Assembly: GCA_951801655.1 (NCBI GenBank)
Contig: CATONV010000004.1
Coordinates: 1-64,000 of the forward strand
Direction: 5' to 3'
Source: an uncultured Oscillospiraceae bacterium
GTDB taxonomy: Bacteria > Bacillota > Clostridia > Oscillospirales > Oscillospiraceae
Length of the DNA stretch: 64,000 nt
Every line of letters begins with the position of its first letter. Positions within the stretch are counted from its first letter, which is position 1. Positions 32,188 to 40,887 of this stretch are shown one piece after another. The notes under the pieces were generated by a model, which made no database searches, had not been told where the DNA came from, and saw only the letters and a list, made by a program, of their open reading frames with translations. The translations under genes were made by a program, and so were the position numbers.

Positions 32188-34128
32188 TCAGGGATCGAAC
32201 ACCCAGGCCTTGGTAAATCCATCTGATACGGCCTCTATAATACGGCCCTCGCGATTGGCGTCTCCCACCACCACCACGCGGTCAAAGGCACGTTCAAACT
32301 GTTCCACCACATCTTTTCGTGGGGAGACTCCCATAGCCAGGACAACTGCCTGCGTCGTCCGCTTTACCCGGCTCCCGTCCATGCGGGACAGCTCTACCGA
32401 GTCAGGAGAAATCTGTTCCAGTTTGTGTCCGGTCAGGATCTCCACGCCCCGGCTCTCCAATTGCTGGCACTCGTCGGCAACAACCTGCGGGAATACGCCG
32501 GCAGCGACTTCCGGGCGCATCTCCACCACAGTGACACGACAGCCCCGATTCCCCAGAAAGGCGGCGGTCTCCAGTCCGGCCAGACCGGAACCAATTATGG
32601 TGACACACATGCCATCCAATAGGGCCTGACCGGTGAGGACCTCGGGCACGGTAAAGACGTGGCTGTCAAAAATACCGGGAATCGAAGCGGGACGGATGGG
32701 CTGAGAGCCTGTGCAAAGAAATACCCCCACCGGGCGCAGTACGCCGACCAGCTCCGCAGTCGCTTCCTGGCCGGTGATGATATGGACGCCCGCACGCTGA
32801 AGGCGGCGAATCATTCCCTGCTTAGCCCAGGTTATCTTTTCCTTTTTGGGCGGTTTCTCCGCGTAGTTGAGCTGACCGCCCAGCTGTTCGCTGCGTTCAA
32901 ACAGGGTGACGTCAAACCCTCTTTGAGAGAGAACACAGGCCGCCTCCATACCTCCGGGACCACCCCCGATTACCGCCACAGCCCGGCCGCCGCCGTTGCG
33001 GTTCAGGTGGGCAAACTCGTCTTCCCTGCCCAGCATGGGGTTGACCGTACACGTTGGCGGGACGCCCTTGAGCTGAGTGGCCATACAGTTCAGACAGCTG
33101 ATGCAGGTGCGTATCTCGTCCTCCCGTCCCTGCATTATTTTTTTTGTGAAATACGGGTCCGCCAGATGTCCTCTGGACAGTCCCACAAAGTCGCAGACAC
33201 CTTCCTCCAACAGCGATTGGGCAAAGTCGGGCTTTTTAACCGTGTTCACCGCGATGACCGGGCAGTTTACAGCCTCTGTAACCGCCTTGGCCAAGTGCTT
33301 TTTCCACCCCTGTGGGAAGGACGGGGGCTCGCGGTTGAATTGAGAGGACTCCTGAAGCCCGCAGTTGACGTTAATAAAGTCCATACCCAGCCGGTCATAC
33401 ACCTTGGCCATCTCCACGCCGTCGGCCAAGCTGTTGCCGCCTTCTACAAACTCATCGGCGGACATTCTTACGCCTACGACAAAGTGTTCTCCTACCGCCT
33501 TTCGAACTGCCTGATAAATCTCTGCCACAATGCGCATCCGGTTTTCCAGGCTGCCGCCGTATTGGTCCGTGCGTTTATTGATGGTCGGGGTCAGGAACTG
33601 GCCCAAAAGGTAGCCGTGTGCCGCATGGATTTCAATCCCGTCCACCCCGGCGTTTTGCGCCAGAACCGCCGCGTTTACATAGCGGTCGATGATAAACTGA
33701 ATGTCTTCCTGCGTCATTTCCCGGGCCATGCTTCCGTCGTTGGCCGGAGTGGGGGAGGCGGACCAGGGTTCCAGGCCGTTCAGGTTGGCCCGGGTGGTAC
33801 ACTTGCCCGGATGGTAGAGCTGAAGAATCAGCCTGGCATCGTACTTATGGATCGCGGCGGCCAGACGCGCGTAGGACATAGCCTGGGCCCGGTTCTCCAG
33901 GACCAGCTCATTGGGACTGAGTCTTCCGGTTCTGGAGTCGATGGTGATGATGCCGGTCATAATCAGTCCGGCGCCGCCTTTTGCCCGTTCCTCCAGATAG
34001 GCCCGGTAGTGATCCCCTGCTTCACCGGTGCTGTCCGCGTAGAACAGACCCACCGGTGTGACGACAATCCGATTTTTGATGTTAAGCCGGCCAATTTTGC
34101 CTGCCTTCAGTAAATCAGGGTAGCGCAT
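32188..34128 (-). CDS. Old Yellow Enzyme/FAD NAD(P)H reductase (2,4-dienoyl-CoA reductase type)
   Basis: 646-residue flavo-iron-sulfur reductase. An N-terminal FMN-binding OYE barrel ('NRIVVTPVGLFYAD', 'GIEIHAAHGYLLGQFLTP', 'NKRTDQYGGSLENR', 'VGVRMSADEF') is followed by a 4Fe-4S cluster motif 'CISCLNCMATQLKG...C' (CxxCxxC-x11-C). C-terminal FAD/NAD domains follow ('VAVIGGGPGGMEAACVLSQR', 'VTIIGSGLAGLETAAF', 'GDANREGRIIEA'). This matches DCR, trimethylamine dehydrogenase and bile-acid BaiCD/BaiH-like enzymes that reduce activated C=C bonds. The usual active-site Tyr-His region is replaced by 'HAAHGY'. It is 3 bases after larA, with GGAGGA upstream. Substrate unknown; a steroid role is not implied by context. 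Confidence 0.88.
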   Translation of the reverse strand: MRYPDLLKAGKIGRLNIKNRIVVTPVGLFYADSTGEAGDHYRAYLEERAKGGAGLIMTGIITIDSRTGRLSPNELVLENRAQAMSYARLAAAIHKYDARLILQLYHPGKCTTRANLNGLEPWSASPTPANDGSMAREMTQEDIQFIIDRYVNAAVLAQNAGVDGIEIHAAHGYLLGQFLTPTINKRTDQYGGSLENRMRIVAEIYQAVRKAVGEHFVVGVRMSADEFVEGGNSLADGVEMAKVYDRLGMDFINVNCGLQESSQFNREPPSFPQGWKKHLAKAVTEAVNCPVIAVNTVKKPDFAQSLLEEGVCDFVGLSRGHLADPYFTKKIMQGREDEIRTCISCLNCMATQLKGVPPTCTVNPMLGREDEFAHLNRNGGGRAVAVIGGGPGGMEAACVLSQRGFDVTLFERSEQLGGQLNYAEKPPKKEKITWAKQGMIRRLQRAGVHIITGQEATAELVGVLRPVGVFLCTGSQPIRPASIPGIFDSHVFTVPEVLTGQALLDGMCVTIIGSGLAGLETAAFLGNRGCRVTVVEMRPEVAAGVFPQVVADECQQLESRGVEILTGHKLEQISPDSVELSRMDGSRVKRTTQAVVLAMGVSPRKDVVEQFERAFDRVVVVGDANREGRIIEAVSDGFTKAWVFDP

Positions 34129-34131
34129 ATT

Positions 34132-35430
34132 TTATCCTCCCATATTGCATTTTTCGTCCGCCAGGTAGGGGAAGGATTCGCCGCCCACCGGGATAATCAA
34201 AACCTCCGGCTCCTGATACTGAGCCAAAACCTGGTCGAATACCGTTTGGATTTCTTCCTCCCGGTGCCACACAAAGCGGCTGGGGCGGATTTCTTCCTCT
34301 GTGCAGCCGTTGGTCAGCCAATGGATCGTACAGATGTCATGAAGCTTTCCAATGCTGACGCCCACAGCCATAGACAGCAGCTCTTCTCCGGTCTCCCGGA
34401 CATCAATGCGGGCCTTCAGCTTTTCCAGACCGTGGTAAAGCCCCAAATGGCTGGGAAAATCCTTGTGGGGGCCCACCCCCTCCACACAGGGGGCCAGAAC
34501 AATCATGCTGCCGCCCTGCGCAATTATTCTCCCGCCGGCATATACTCCCTTCGTACACTGCCACATGTCCTGATCGGTGGGATAGGAGGAGACCACCACA
34601 ATGTTCGGCTTTCGGGGGACGGGGATGCCCAGTGTCTTTTTGCTGTTCTCCACGCCCGCGCGGTGGGCCTGGATATAGTCCCCGGCCACCACACGGTAAA
34701 TGCGGAAATCCCCGGTTAATGCCATGTTGATAATAAAGTGAAGACCGATCTTTTGCGTCCACTCTTCTACCGCCAGCCGTACAGGACATTCATCCATTCC
34801 GTAAACAATCCCATCCTGAAACCCCTGCATAACATGGAACTCTGACACGATATCTTCTGAGGTGATCCCGGGGTATAGGATTTTCGCGCCGCCCGACCAG
34901 CCCATGCAGCCATGGGGAATAATATTTCCGATCGCAATACGGAAATCAGCCTCCATGGCCGGCTTAAAAACTCGAATCGGAGTGCCCAGCTGGCTGGTCC
35001 CAACCTGCGTCAGCATGGACGGGTCGCTGAACTCTGAGTTCAGAACGGTATACTCCTCTACAACCCGCTTCCCAAGTTTTTTGATCATCTCTTCCCGCGT
35101 CATCCTGCGGTGACTGCCCAGAGCAATCACAAAGAAAATATTTTCTTTGGGGACTCCCGCAGCCAGCAATCTGGGCAGCAGATGCTCCAGAATCAGCCAG
35201 ACAGGCGTGGGGCGGGTAATATCGTCACAGATAATGCAGATTTTACTGTTCGGGCGAACCATCTCTTCAATGGGAGGGGTTCCGATGGGATGATCCAAGG
35301 CCTCCCGTATCAGCTGTCCGGGCTCCGGCAGATCGGGGAAGTGAGGCGGAACGGCAACCGTGACACGGACGGAATCGGGTATTTGCAGCGCATAGCTGCT
35401 GTGAGAGGAGGGAATCGCACACGACTTCAT
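34132..35430 (-). CDS. larA: LarA-type nickel-pincer racemase/epimerase family protein
   Basis: 432 residues of the LarA family, which uses a nickel-pincer nucleotide to racemise lactate or epimerise other 2-hydroxy acids by hydride transfer. The residues known to matter in Lactobacillus LarA are all present at nearly the same positions: His107 in 'GSHRRM', His173 in 'IPHGCMGWSGGAK', Lys183, and His199 in 'SEFHVMQ'. 'CDDITRPTP' (~68-76) is also conserved. LarB, LarC and LarE cofactor genes are not in this window, so the cofactor must be made elsewhere. Placed between a TRAP transporter and an OYE reductase, it probably acts on an imported hydroxy acid other than lactate. Confidence 0.88.
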   Translation of the reverse strand: MKSCAIPSSHSSYALQIPDSVRVTVAVPPHFPDLPEPGQLIREALDHPIGTPPIEEMVRPNSKICIICDDITRPTPVWLILEHLLPRLLAAGVPKENIFFVIALGSHRRMTREEMIKKLGKRVVEEYTVLNSEFSDPSMLTQVGTSQLGTPIRVFKPAMEADFRIAIGNIIPHGCMGWSGGAKILYPGITSEDIVSEFHVMQGFQDGIVYGMDECPVRLAVEEWTQKIGLHFIINMALTGDFRIYRVVAGDYIQAHRAGVENSKKTLGIPVPRKPNIVVVSSYPTDQDMWQCTKGVYAGGRIIAQGGSMIVLAPCVEGVGPHKDFPSHLGLYHGLEKLKARIDVRETGEELLSMAVGVSIGKLHDICTIHWLTNGCTEEEIRPSRFVWHREEEIQTVFDQVLAQYQEPEVLIIPVGGESFPYLADEKCNMGG

Positions 35431-35446
35431 ATCCTGTTCCCTCCTT

Positions 35447-36754
35447 CTAGTGGGCGAATTGGGCCAGCAGCGTGACCAATCCCATGGAAATGCCGGGAAT
35501 GAAGGTAATCAGCAGAAGACAAACAAACATGGCAATGATAAAGGGAATTGCCGCTTTGGAAATCTTCTCAATAGACAGCTGGGAGATGGCAGAGGCGGTA
35601 AACAGATTACATCCATAGGGGGGCGTTACAAAACCGATGGCCAGCGCACAGGTCATTACAATGCCAAATTGAACGTCACTCATTCCGGTGGCGGTAGCGA
35701 TGGGCAGCAGTACCGGCGTCAAAATCAGGCAGGAGGAGATGTTGTCTACAAACAACCCTACAAACAGCAGGATGAGCAAGATGACGATGCGCAGAACCCA
35801 AGGCTGGGTAAACGTTGCAGTCATCCAGGCCGCCACTTTCTGGGGGATCTGCTGCATTGTCAGAAAGTTGGCGAAGGACATGGAAAATCCAAGGGCCAGC
35901 GCGGTGAGCCCGCACATATCCGCGGTGGCGCGCAGAGAGGCCATCCAGGAGTTCCAGTCCAGCTCCCGGTAGATAAACACCCCGACGAACAGAGAATACA
36001 CCGTGGCGACAACAGCGGCCTCGGTGGGCGTGAAAATGCCGCCGTAGATCCCGCCCAGAATAATAACGGGAGAGAGAAGAGCAGGAATGGCGCTGAAGAT
36101 GATTTTTCCTGCGGATCGCTTTTCGCCACCCACGGCGGCGCTGTCCGTATGGCCCCGATAGCCACGCTTTTTGGAGATTATGTAGCATACTGCCATCAGC
36201 GCCACGCCAATCAGGATACCGGGCATGAAGCCGGCGATAAACAGGTCGCTGATAGAAGCACCGGAGGCCACACCATAGATCACAAAGGGAATGCTGGGCG
36301 GGATAATAACGCCAATTGTACCGGCGGTTGCGGTAAGGCCGGTGGCAAAATCCTTGTCGTAGCCCCGCTTTTCCATCTCAGGGAGCATCATGGTGCCCAT
36401 GGCGGATACGGTGGCTTGAGCGGAACCGGAGATTGCCGCGAAAAACATGGAGGCGGCCACTGTGGCCATCCCTAATCCGCCGGTAATCTTTCCCACCAGC
36501 AGGTCGGCTACTTCCACAATCCGCCGGGCAATTCCGCCGTTTGTCATCAGACTGCCGGCCAGCATGAAGAAGGGAACCGCCATTAGAGGGAAGGAATCCA
36601 ACCCTGAAAAAGCCTTCTGGGCCACCAGAATGGTCGGGGTGGAAGTGGCTGCCGCCATAGCAACAGCGGTGGACAGCCCCAGAGAAACGCCGATGGGAAC
36701 GCTGAGCATCAGGCAGGCAAACAGGATAACCAGACAAATTACGATACATTCCAT
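35447..36754 (-). CDS. dctM: TRAP transporter large permease (DctM)
   Basis: 435-residue multi-pass membrane protein, about 12 hydrophobic segments, the ion-driven core of a tripartite ATP-independent periplasmic-type transporter for organic acids. Family signatures: 'SIPFVIYGVASGASISDLF', 'GIFTPTEAAVVATVYSLFVG' and 'TPPYGCNLFTASAISQLSIE'. Its ATG immediately follows the dctQ stop (TAA-ATG). Third gene of dctP-dctQ-dctM-larA-reductase, transcribed from the sigma-54-type promoter at 38.5 kb. Confidence 0.94.
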   Translation of the reverse strand: MECIVICLVILFACLMLSVPIGVSLGLSTAVAMAAATSTPTILVAQKAFSGLDSFPLMAVPFFMLAGSLMTNGGIARRIVEVADLLVGKITGGLGMATVAASMFFAAISGSAQATVSAMGTMMLPEMEKRGYDKDFATGLTATAGTIGVIIPPSIPFVIYGVASGASISDLFIAGFMPGILIGVALMAVCYIISKKRGYRGHTDSAAVGGEKRSAGKIIFSAIPALLSPVIILGGIYGGIFTPTEAAVVATVYSLFVGVFIYRELDWNSWMASLRATADMCGLTALALGFSMSFANFLTMQQIPQKVAAWMTATFTQPWVLRIVILLILLFVGLFVDNISSCLILTPVLLPIATATGMSDVQFGIVMTCALAIGFVTPPYGCNLFTASAISQLSIEKISKAAIPFIIAMFVCLLLITFIPGISMGLVTLLAQFAH

Positions 36755-37270
36755 TTACGGCTGTCCCTCCTTTACCGGGGCCTCGGGAATTTCGTGTCGA
36801 ATACAGGGGCGCAGATAATCGGCATATAAGATCTCAAGCAGGCGCAGATCCATCAATCCGGCCCCCAGCGGAACGCCCAGATAGGCGTACTGCATAGGCA
36901 ATCCCAAAGCGGCTGAGACCTGTTTGAAGCGCAGGATCGAACGCACCATCTCCACGCCCTTGAATACTACAAAGCATCCAAAGCCAAGCCAGACCAGGGT
37001 GATCACAAGCTCCAGCCAGTAGGCGCCGCGTCCGGGAAGCCTGTCCCGAATCATGGTAATACGCAGATGAGTGCGGTTGCGCGCCGCATAGCTTACGCCA
37101 AACCACATCAGCCACACAAACAGATATCGGGCCAGCTCCTCTGACCAGGAGATCGAATTGTCAAAAATATACCGCATGATAACCTGCACAAAGATCAGTC
37201 CAACTTGGAACACCAGAATGGGCAGGAGGACAAACTCCTCCAAATGGGCCCATATTTTTTTTAGTATCAT
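36755..37270 (-). CDS. dctQ: TRAP transporter small permease (DctQ)
   Basis: 171 residues, four predicted membrane helices. It has the DctQ motif 'YIFDNSISWSEELARYLFVWLMW' and 'GVSYAARNRTHLRI'. It pairs with DctM to form the membrane complex. It ends in contact with dctM and begins 55 bases after dctP. Confidence 0.92.
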   Translation of the reverse strand: MILKKIWAHLEEFVLLPILVFQVGLIFVQVIMRYIFDNSISWSEELARYLFVWLMWFGVSYAARNRTHLRITMIRDRLPGRGAYWLELVITLVWLGFGCFVVFKGVEMVRSILRFKQVSAALGLPMQYAYLGVPLGAGLMDLRLLEILYADYLRPCIRHEIPEAPVKEGQP

Positions 37271-37325
37271 ATGGAAACCTCTCGTTCCTCTCAGATATTC
37301 CTAACCGCGTGCGGCTTCTGGCCTT

Positions 37326-38408
37326 TTACCGATTATAGAGATCGGTTGCCATCTCAATGGCTTTTTCGTCCTTTACAATTTCGCCAATCCGATCCCATAC
37401 GGGCTTTGTGGCATCCTTGAAGGCGTCCCGCTGCTCGTCAGAGAGATAGGTGATCTCCATTCCGGCCTGCTCCATCACGGGGATACAGGTCTCCTCCTGC
37501 TCCACCACAATCTTGCGGCCCTCAGTCAGGGCGTACTCCGCGCCGTCTGCAACCACCTGCTGAAGGTCCTCGGGCAGACTCTGCCAAAACAGCTCGGAGA
37601 CCACCAGGCCGTTGGCCAGGAAATACTGTTCCGTTACCGTATAGTATTTTTGAACCTCATAAAACTTCATCTGGTAGGTCATGACCAGACCGTTGTCCTG
37701 ACCGTCCACGGTTTTCTGCTGCAAACCGGTATACAGCTCATTAAAGGCCATAGGTGTGGGACTGCCTCCCAGGCTTTCAATAATGGCCATATCAATGGCA
37801 GCCTCCATCACCCGGAACTTCAGCCCCTTGCAGTCGTCGGGGGATGTGATCGCCCGTTTGCTGTTGGAGAGGTTACGAATGGCGCTCTCGCTCCATTTCA
37901 GGGCGCGGATCCCAACCACCTCCGGGAGGTCCTCCTTCATATACTCTCCAAATTCCCCGTCCAGCTGGGCATAGGCGTCTTCACGGTCGTGGAACAGATA
38001 GGGCATAGAGATCGCGTTGAGTTTAGGCATGTTGAAGTTGGCAATCACGTTTACCGGCGCAATGGCGGCCTGCACGGTATTAAGCTGCATTGCCTCGATC
38101 AGCTCCCGGTCACTGCCCAGAACCGAGTTGCAGTAAACCTCTACCTTGATGCGTCCGTTTGAATTCTCTTCTACATAGGGCTTGAAATAGTCGTTGGCCT
38201 CAATCCCCATGAAGGATTCCTCGTTGTAGGTGCCGGCAATTTTCAAAATGAATTCCGCCTCACCAGTTGACTGAGTCCCGGAGGAGGAGACAGATGTACC
38301 GGCGTCCGGTTTGCCGGTACTTCCGGCGGGGGCTGACGTCTTAGAGCAGCCTGTGCTGGCCAGGACAACCATAAGAGCCAAAGTAAGAGACAAGAACTTC
38401 TTTTTCAT
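37326..38408 (-). CDS. dctP: TRAP transporter substrate-binding lipoprotein (DctP)
   Basis: 360-residue extracytoplasmic receptor. ATG 38408 (GGGAGGT upstream) is chosen instead of the track start, giving 'MKKKFLSLTLALMVVLAS' as a signal peptide with lipobox 'STGC', then a Ser/Gly/Thr linker. The mature part has DctP features: 'GSDRELIEAMQLNTVQAAIA' and 'KGLKFRVMEA' (the Arg that usually salt-bridges the carboxylate). 'PTPMAFNELYTGLQQKTVDGQDNG' also matches the family. Substrate is thus probably a carboxylic acid. First gene of its operon, behind a -24/-12 promoter. Confidence 0.93.
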   Translation of the reverse strand: MKKKFLSLTLALMVVLASTGCSKTSAPAGSTGKPDAGTSVSSSGTQSTGEAEFILKIAGTYNEESFMGIEANDYFKPYVEENSNGRIKVEVYCNSVLGSDRELIEAMQLNTVQAAIAPVNVIANFNMPKLNAISMPYLFHDREDAYAQLDGEFGEYMKEDLPEVVGIRALKWSESAIRNLSNSKRAITSPDDCKGLKFRVMEAAIDMAIIESLGGSPTPMAFNELYTGLQQKTVDGQDNGLVMTYQMKFYEVQKYYTVTEQYFLANGLVVSELFWQSLPEDLQQVVADGAEYALTEGRKIVVEQEETCIPVMEQAGMEITYLSDEQRDAFKDATKPVWDRIGEIVKDEKAIEMATDLYNR

Positions 38409-38496
38409 AAAAGTACCTCCCTTTTGTACTGCTGGAGACGCGTGCATCTCCGCTGCCGCTGGCAGATTTGCGGCAAATGCCATACTTTAAGATGCA

Positions 38497-38512
38497 AGCA
38501 AACTCTATGCCA
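38497..38512 (-). promoter_or_regulatory. Sigma-54 (-24/-12) promoter of dctPQM-larA-reductase
   Basis: Minus strand TGGCATAGAGTTTGCT: GG and GC separated by exactly 10 bases, close to TGGCACr-N4-TTGCw. Start would be ~38486, leaving an ~80-base leader before dctP. Confidence 0.7.
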
Positions 38513-38875
38513 TATTTACAAAGCAAACCCAAACGACCCGTTCCAACCGCTTGGTCCGCCCTGTTCCGCCGCAAAAATACTTTTTTGAATTTTGGATAAA
38601 AAGCTGTGAAAACAGATGGATTTTTTTCTTAATTTTGCAGTTAAGTCCGAAATTGCAGCCTCCAAAAATCCCAAAATTTAGAAAGTCTCAAACGGTCGGG
38701 CATATGACAAAACATTGAATTAAAATAAAAAACCTGGAATTATTTTTGCCCAAACGGAGAAAGGCGCGGATGATCCGGCCTCTTAGAGGAAAAGTGTTGC
38801 TATTCGGCGACTTGCACAACGTCCGCAAAGTTAAAAAGCCTGAAATGTTAGGTTTTTCCCAGATGTCTTAAAATG

Positions 38876-38899
38876 GAGACATGTCTCTTTTTGTCGACA
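38876..38899. promoter_or_regulatory. Candidate upstream activator sites (two palindromes)
   Basis: GAGACATGTCTC (38876-38887) and TGTCGACA (38892-38899), centred ~200 bases from the plus-strand -24/-12 promoter. A TGATACA...TGTATCA inverted repeat follows at about 38917-38946. The distances fit enhancer sites for the PAS-AAA-Fis activator; binding is inferred. Confidence 0.4.
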
Positions 38900-39097
38900 T
38901 TGCTGGAGTTGTGAGCCTGATACATTTTTTCTGTGCAACCTGTATCATATTTTTCTCAGTTTGTGTTTTTGTCATTATTCTGAATATTTTGCCGACAAAC
39001 GTGGATTTTTCAGGAAAAGTTTTGCCAAATGGTTGAATCCGCTGAAAACCGCACAGTTCCGCGCCGCCCTTCCGGTCCCAAATCCTGCCGAAAAAGG

Positions 39098-39113
39098 TGG
39101 CACGTAAATTGCT
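39098..39113 (+). promoter_or_regulatory. Sigma-54 (-24/-12) promoter of the M20 peptidase operon
   Basis: TGGCACGTAAATTGCT is a full consensus match (TGGCACG-N4-TTGCT, GG-N10-GC). Transcription would start near 39125. Confidence 0.85.
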
Positions 39114-39180
39114 TATTCTGAATAACGTACACTCATGTTGTGGAGAGGCCACAGCAGGAAAATCCGATGGAGGAAGGAGG

Positions 39181-39222
39181 ATGGGTGCGGTGCAGTTCCA
39201 GCACCTAACACAACATGCTTGA
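39181..39222 (+). CDS. 13-residue leader ORF coupled to the M20 peptidase
   Basis: ATG 39181 follows a very strong GGAGGAAGGAGG. It encodes MGAVQFQHLTQHA and stops at TGA 39220-39222, overlapping the peptidase ATG (39215) by 8 bases. The peptidase start has no ribosome binding site of its own, so the leader probably feeds ribosomes to it by reinitiation. Confidence 0.5.
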   Translation: MGAVQFQHLTQHA

Positions 39223-40870
39223 AAACGGTTATTTTTATGAGGAGGCCCTAGCACTGACCAAGCGCCTGGTAGAAATACCAAGTATCAATGGGACGGAGGG
39301 GGAGACACATGTTGCCCGATACGTCCATGACTGGTTAGCGAAGCTGCCGTATTTCCAGACTCATCCCCAGCAGCTGGTAGTTCAAGAGCTGAAAAACGAT
39401 CCTCTGCATCGAATCAACGTATTGGCGCTGGTTCGTGGAACAAAAAGCGACTGCCAGGACACCTTAATTTTACAGGGACACTGTGACACGGTGGGAATTG
39501 AGGACTTTGGTCCGCTGCGTGACTACGCGTTTGATTATCAGACCCTGCCAGAGAAAATCAAAGCCCTGACCCAGGACCCGGAGGTGTTGGCGGATATTGA
39601 GTCAGGCGAGTGGATGTTCGGGCGCGGCGCCTGTGACATGAAGTGCGGAGATGCCGTGCTGATGTGCATAACAAAATATTTTTCTGAGAACACCGGCCAG
39701 TTCGACGGCAATATCGTCTATATGCTCAACCCTGTGGAAGAGAACCAGCACTATGGCATTATGGATGCCCTGGATATCCTGCTGGAATGGAGAGAGAAAG
39801 AAAAGCTTAACTATCTGATGTCCATCAATACAGATTTCTTTTCTCCCGCTTATCCCGGAGATACGCACAAGTATTTTCATTCCGGCGCGGTGGGGAAAAT
39901 ACTTCCCTGCTTCTATCTGATCGGAAAAGCGACTCATGTAGGACATGGCTTTGAGGGCTTCAGCGCCACGCTGGCCGCCGCTGAAATTGTGCGGCAGATG
40001 GAGCTTCAGGCTGACCTTGCCGACGAATACCGGGGGGAGCTGACTCTTCCGCCTTTGGCCTTACGATGCCGGGATCTGAAACCGTCGTATGATGTCACGT
40101 CCCCCCAGGCCTGTTTCCTGTATTTTAACTATTTCATCCACAGTCAGCCCATGGCTGAAATTATGGGGTGCCTGCGCAGAGTGGCTGAGACAGCGATGGA
40201 GACGGTGGTTCGCCATACCGATCAGCAATTTAAGCGATACTGTCAGCGCACCGGGGAACCCTATCAGCCCTGCGGGTATTCCTTCCAGGTGCTGGAATAT
40301 GACCGGCTCTATGAACAGGCCAAGGCAATAGACCCGGATGTAGACCGGGCGCTTCGGGAGCTTGCGGACCAAGAGGTGCAGAAAAACGCTGACCGCAGAG
40401 AGATATCTCTTTTATTGGTGCAGCATCTTTGCAACGTATGTGCCATTACTCAGCCCACAGCCATCATCTTTCTGGCCCCTCCGTTCTGCCCCAGAAACAC
40501 GATGAAACTCCATGTTCCGGAGGAGAAGGCCCTCTTGGAGGATGTCAGGCAATTGTTAGACGAGCTGGGGCCGGCGATGGAAGAGGATATGAGACTTATG
40601 CAATTTTTCCCCGTTCTCTCTGACAGCAGTTATTTGAAAATTGACGACGACGAGGAGTCGATCCAGACGCTGATTCGGAATTTCCCCGGTTACGGACAAG
40701 TCTATTCGCTTCCCTTCGAGAATATCAAGGCGCTGAATATTCCCGCTTTTTCCTTCGGATGTTACGGAAAAGATGGTCATAAGTGGACCGAGAGGGTCAA
40801 TCTGCCCTACACGTTTGGAAAACTGCCCAACATTATTTTTGCGGCGCTGGAACGCTATTTAATTCAATAA
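39215..40870 (+). CDS. M20 family metallopeptidase, RocB-like
   Basis: 551-residue zinc-dependent amidohydrolase/peptidase. The metal-binding motifs are present: 'LQGHCDTV' (His ~89, Asp ~91), 'GRGACDMKCGDAV' (bridging Asp), 'NPVEEN' (catalytic and ligand Glu) and a later 'FSFGCYGKDGHKW'. It resembles Bacillus RocB of the arginine catabolic (roc) regulon in length and layout, longer than typical ~400-aa M20 enzymes. Cytoplasmic. First long gene of a five-gene operon behind a sigma-54 promoter; roc genes of Bacillus are also sigma-54 controlled, an intriguing parallel but not proof of the same substrate. ATG 39215 overlaps a leader ORF. Confidence 0.87.
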   Translation: MLENGYFYEEALALTKRLVEIPSINGTEGETHVARYVHDWLAKLPYFQTHPQQLVVQELKNDPLHRINVLALVRGTKSDCQDTLILQGHCDTVGIEDFGPLRDYAFDYQTLPEKIKALTQDPEVLADIESGEWMFGRGACDMKCGDAVLMCITKYFSENTGQFDGNIVYMLNPVEENQHYGIMDALDILLEWREKEKLNYLMSINTDFFSPAYPGDTHKYFHSGAVGKILPCFYLIGKATHVGHGFEGFSATLAAAEIVRQMELQADLADEYRGELTLPPLALRCRDLKPSYDVTSPQACFLYFNYFIHSQPMAEIMGCLRRVAETAMETVVRHTDQQFKRYCQRTGEPYQPCGYSFQVLEYDRLYEQAKAIDPDVDRALRELADQEVQKNADRREISLLLVQHLCNVCAITQPTAIIFLAPPFCPRNTMKLHVPEEKALLEDVRQLLDELGPAMEEDMRLMQFFPVLSDSSYLKIDDDEESIQTLIRNFPGYGQVYSLPFENIKALNIPAFSFGCYGKDGHKWTERVNLPYTFGKLPNIIFAALERYLIQ

Positions 40871-40887
40871 GAAAGGAAGGATGATCA

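Larger units (their letters stand above)
38409..39180. other. 770-base divergent regulatory region of the catabolic island
   Basis: AT-rich non-coding stretch between dctP (minus) and the M20 peptidase operon (plus). It holds outward-facing -24/-12 promoters at each end and, between them, several short palindromes suited to activator binding. No gene is supported here. Confidence 0.75.

Noticed and set aside
32659-34113. 484-aa plus-strand ORF
   Set aside because: Antisense shadow of the OYE/FAD reductase gene.
32188-34128. Bile-acid (BaiCD/BaiH) assignment for the OYE/FAD reductase
   Set aside because: The domain layout is shared, but no other bai genes are present and the operon deals with a TRAP-imported carboxylate.
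37326-38483. Longer DctP start at 38483
   Set aside because: Adds 25 residues before a textbook lipoprotein signal peptide and begins only a few bases after the predicted sigma-54 start site.
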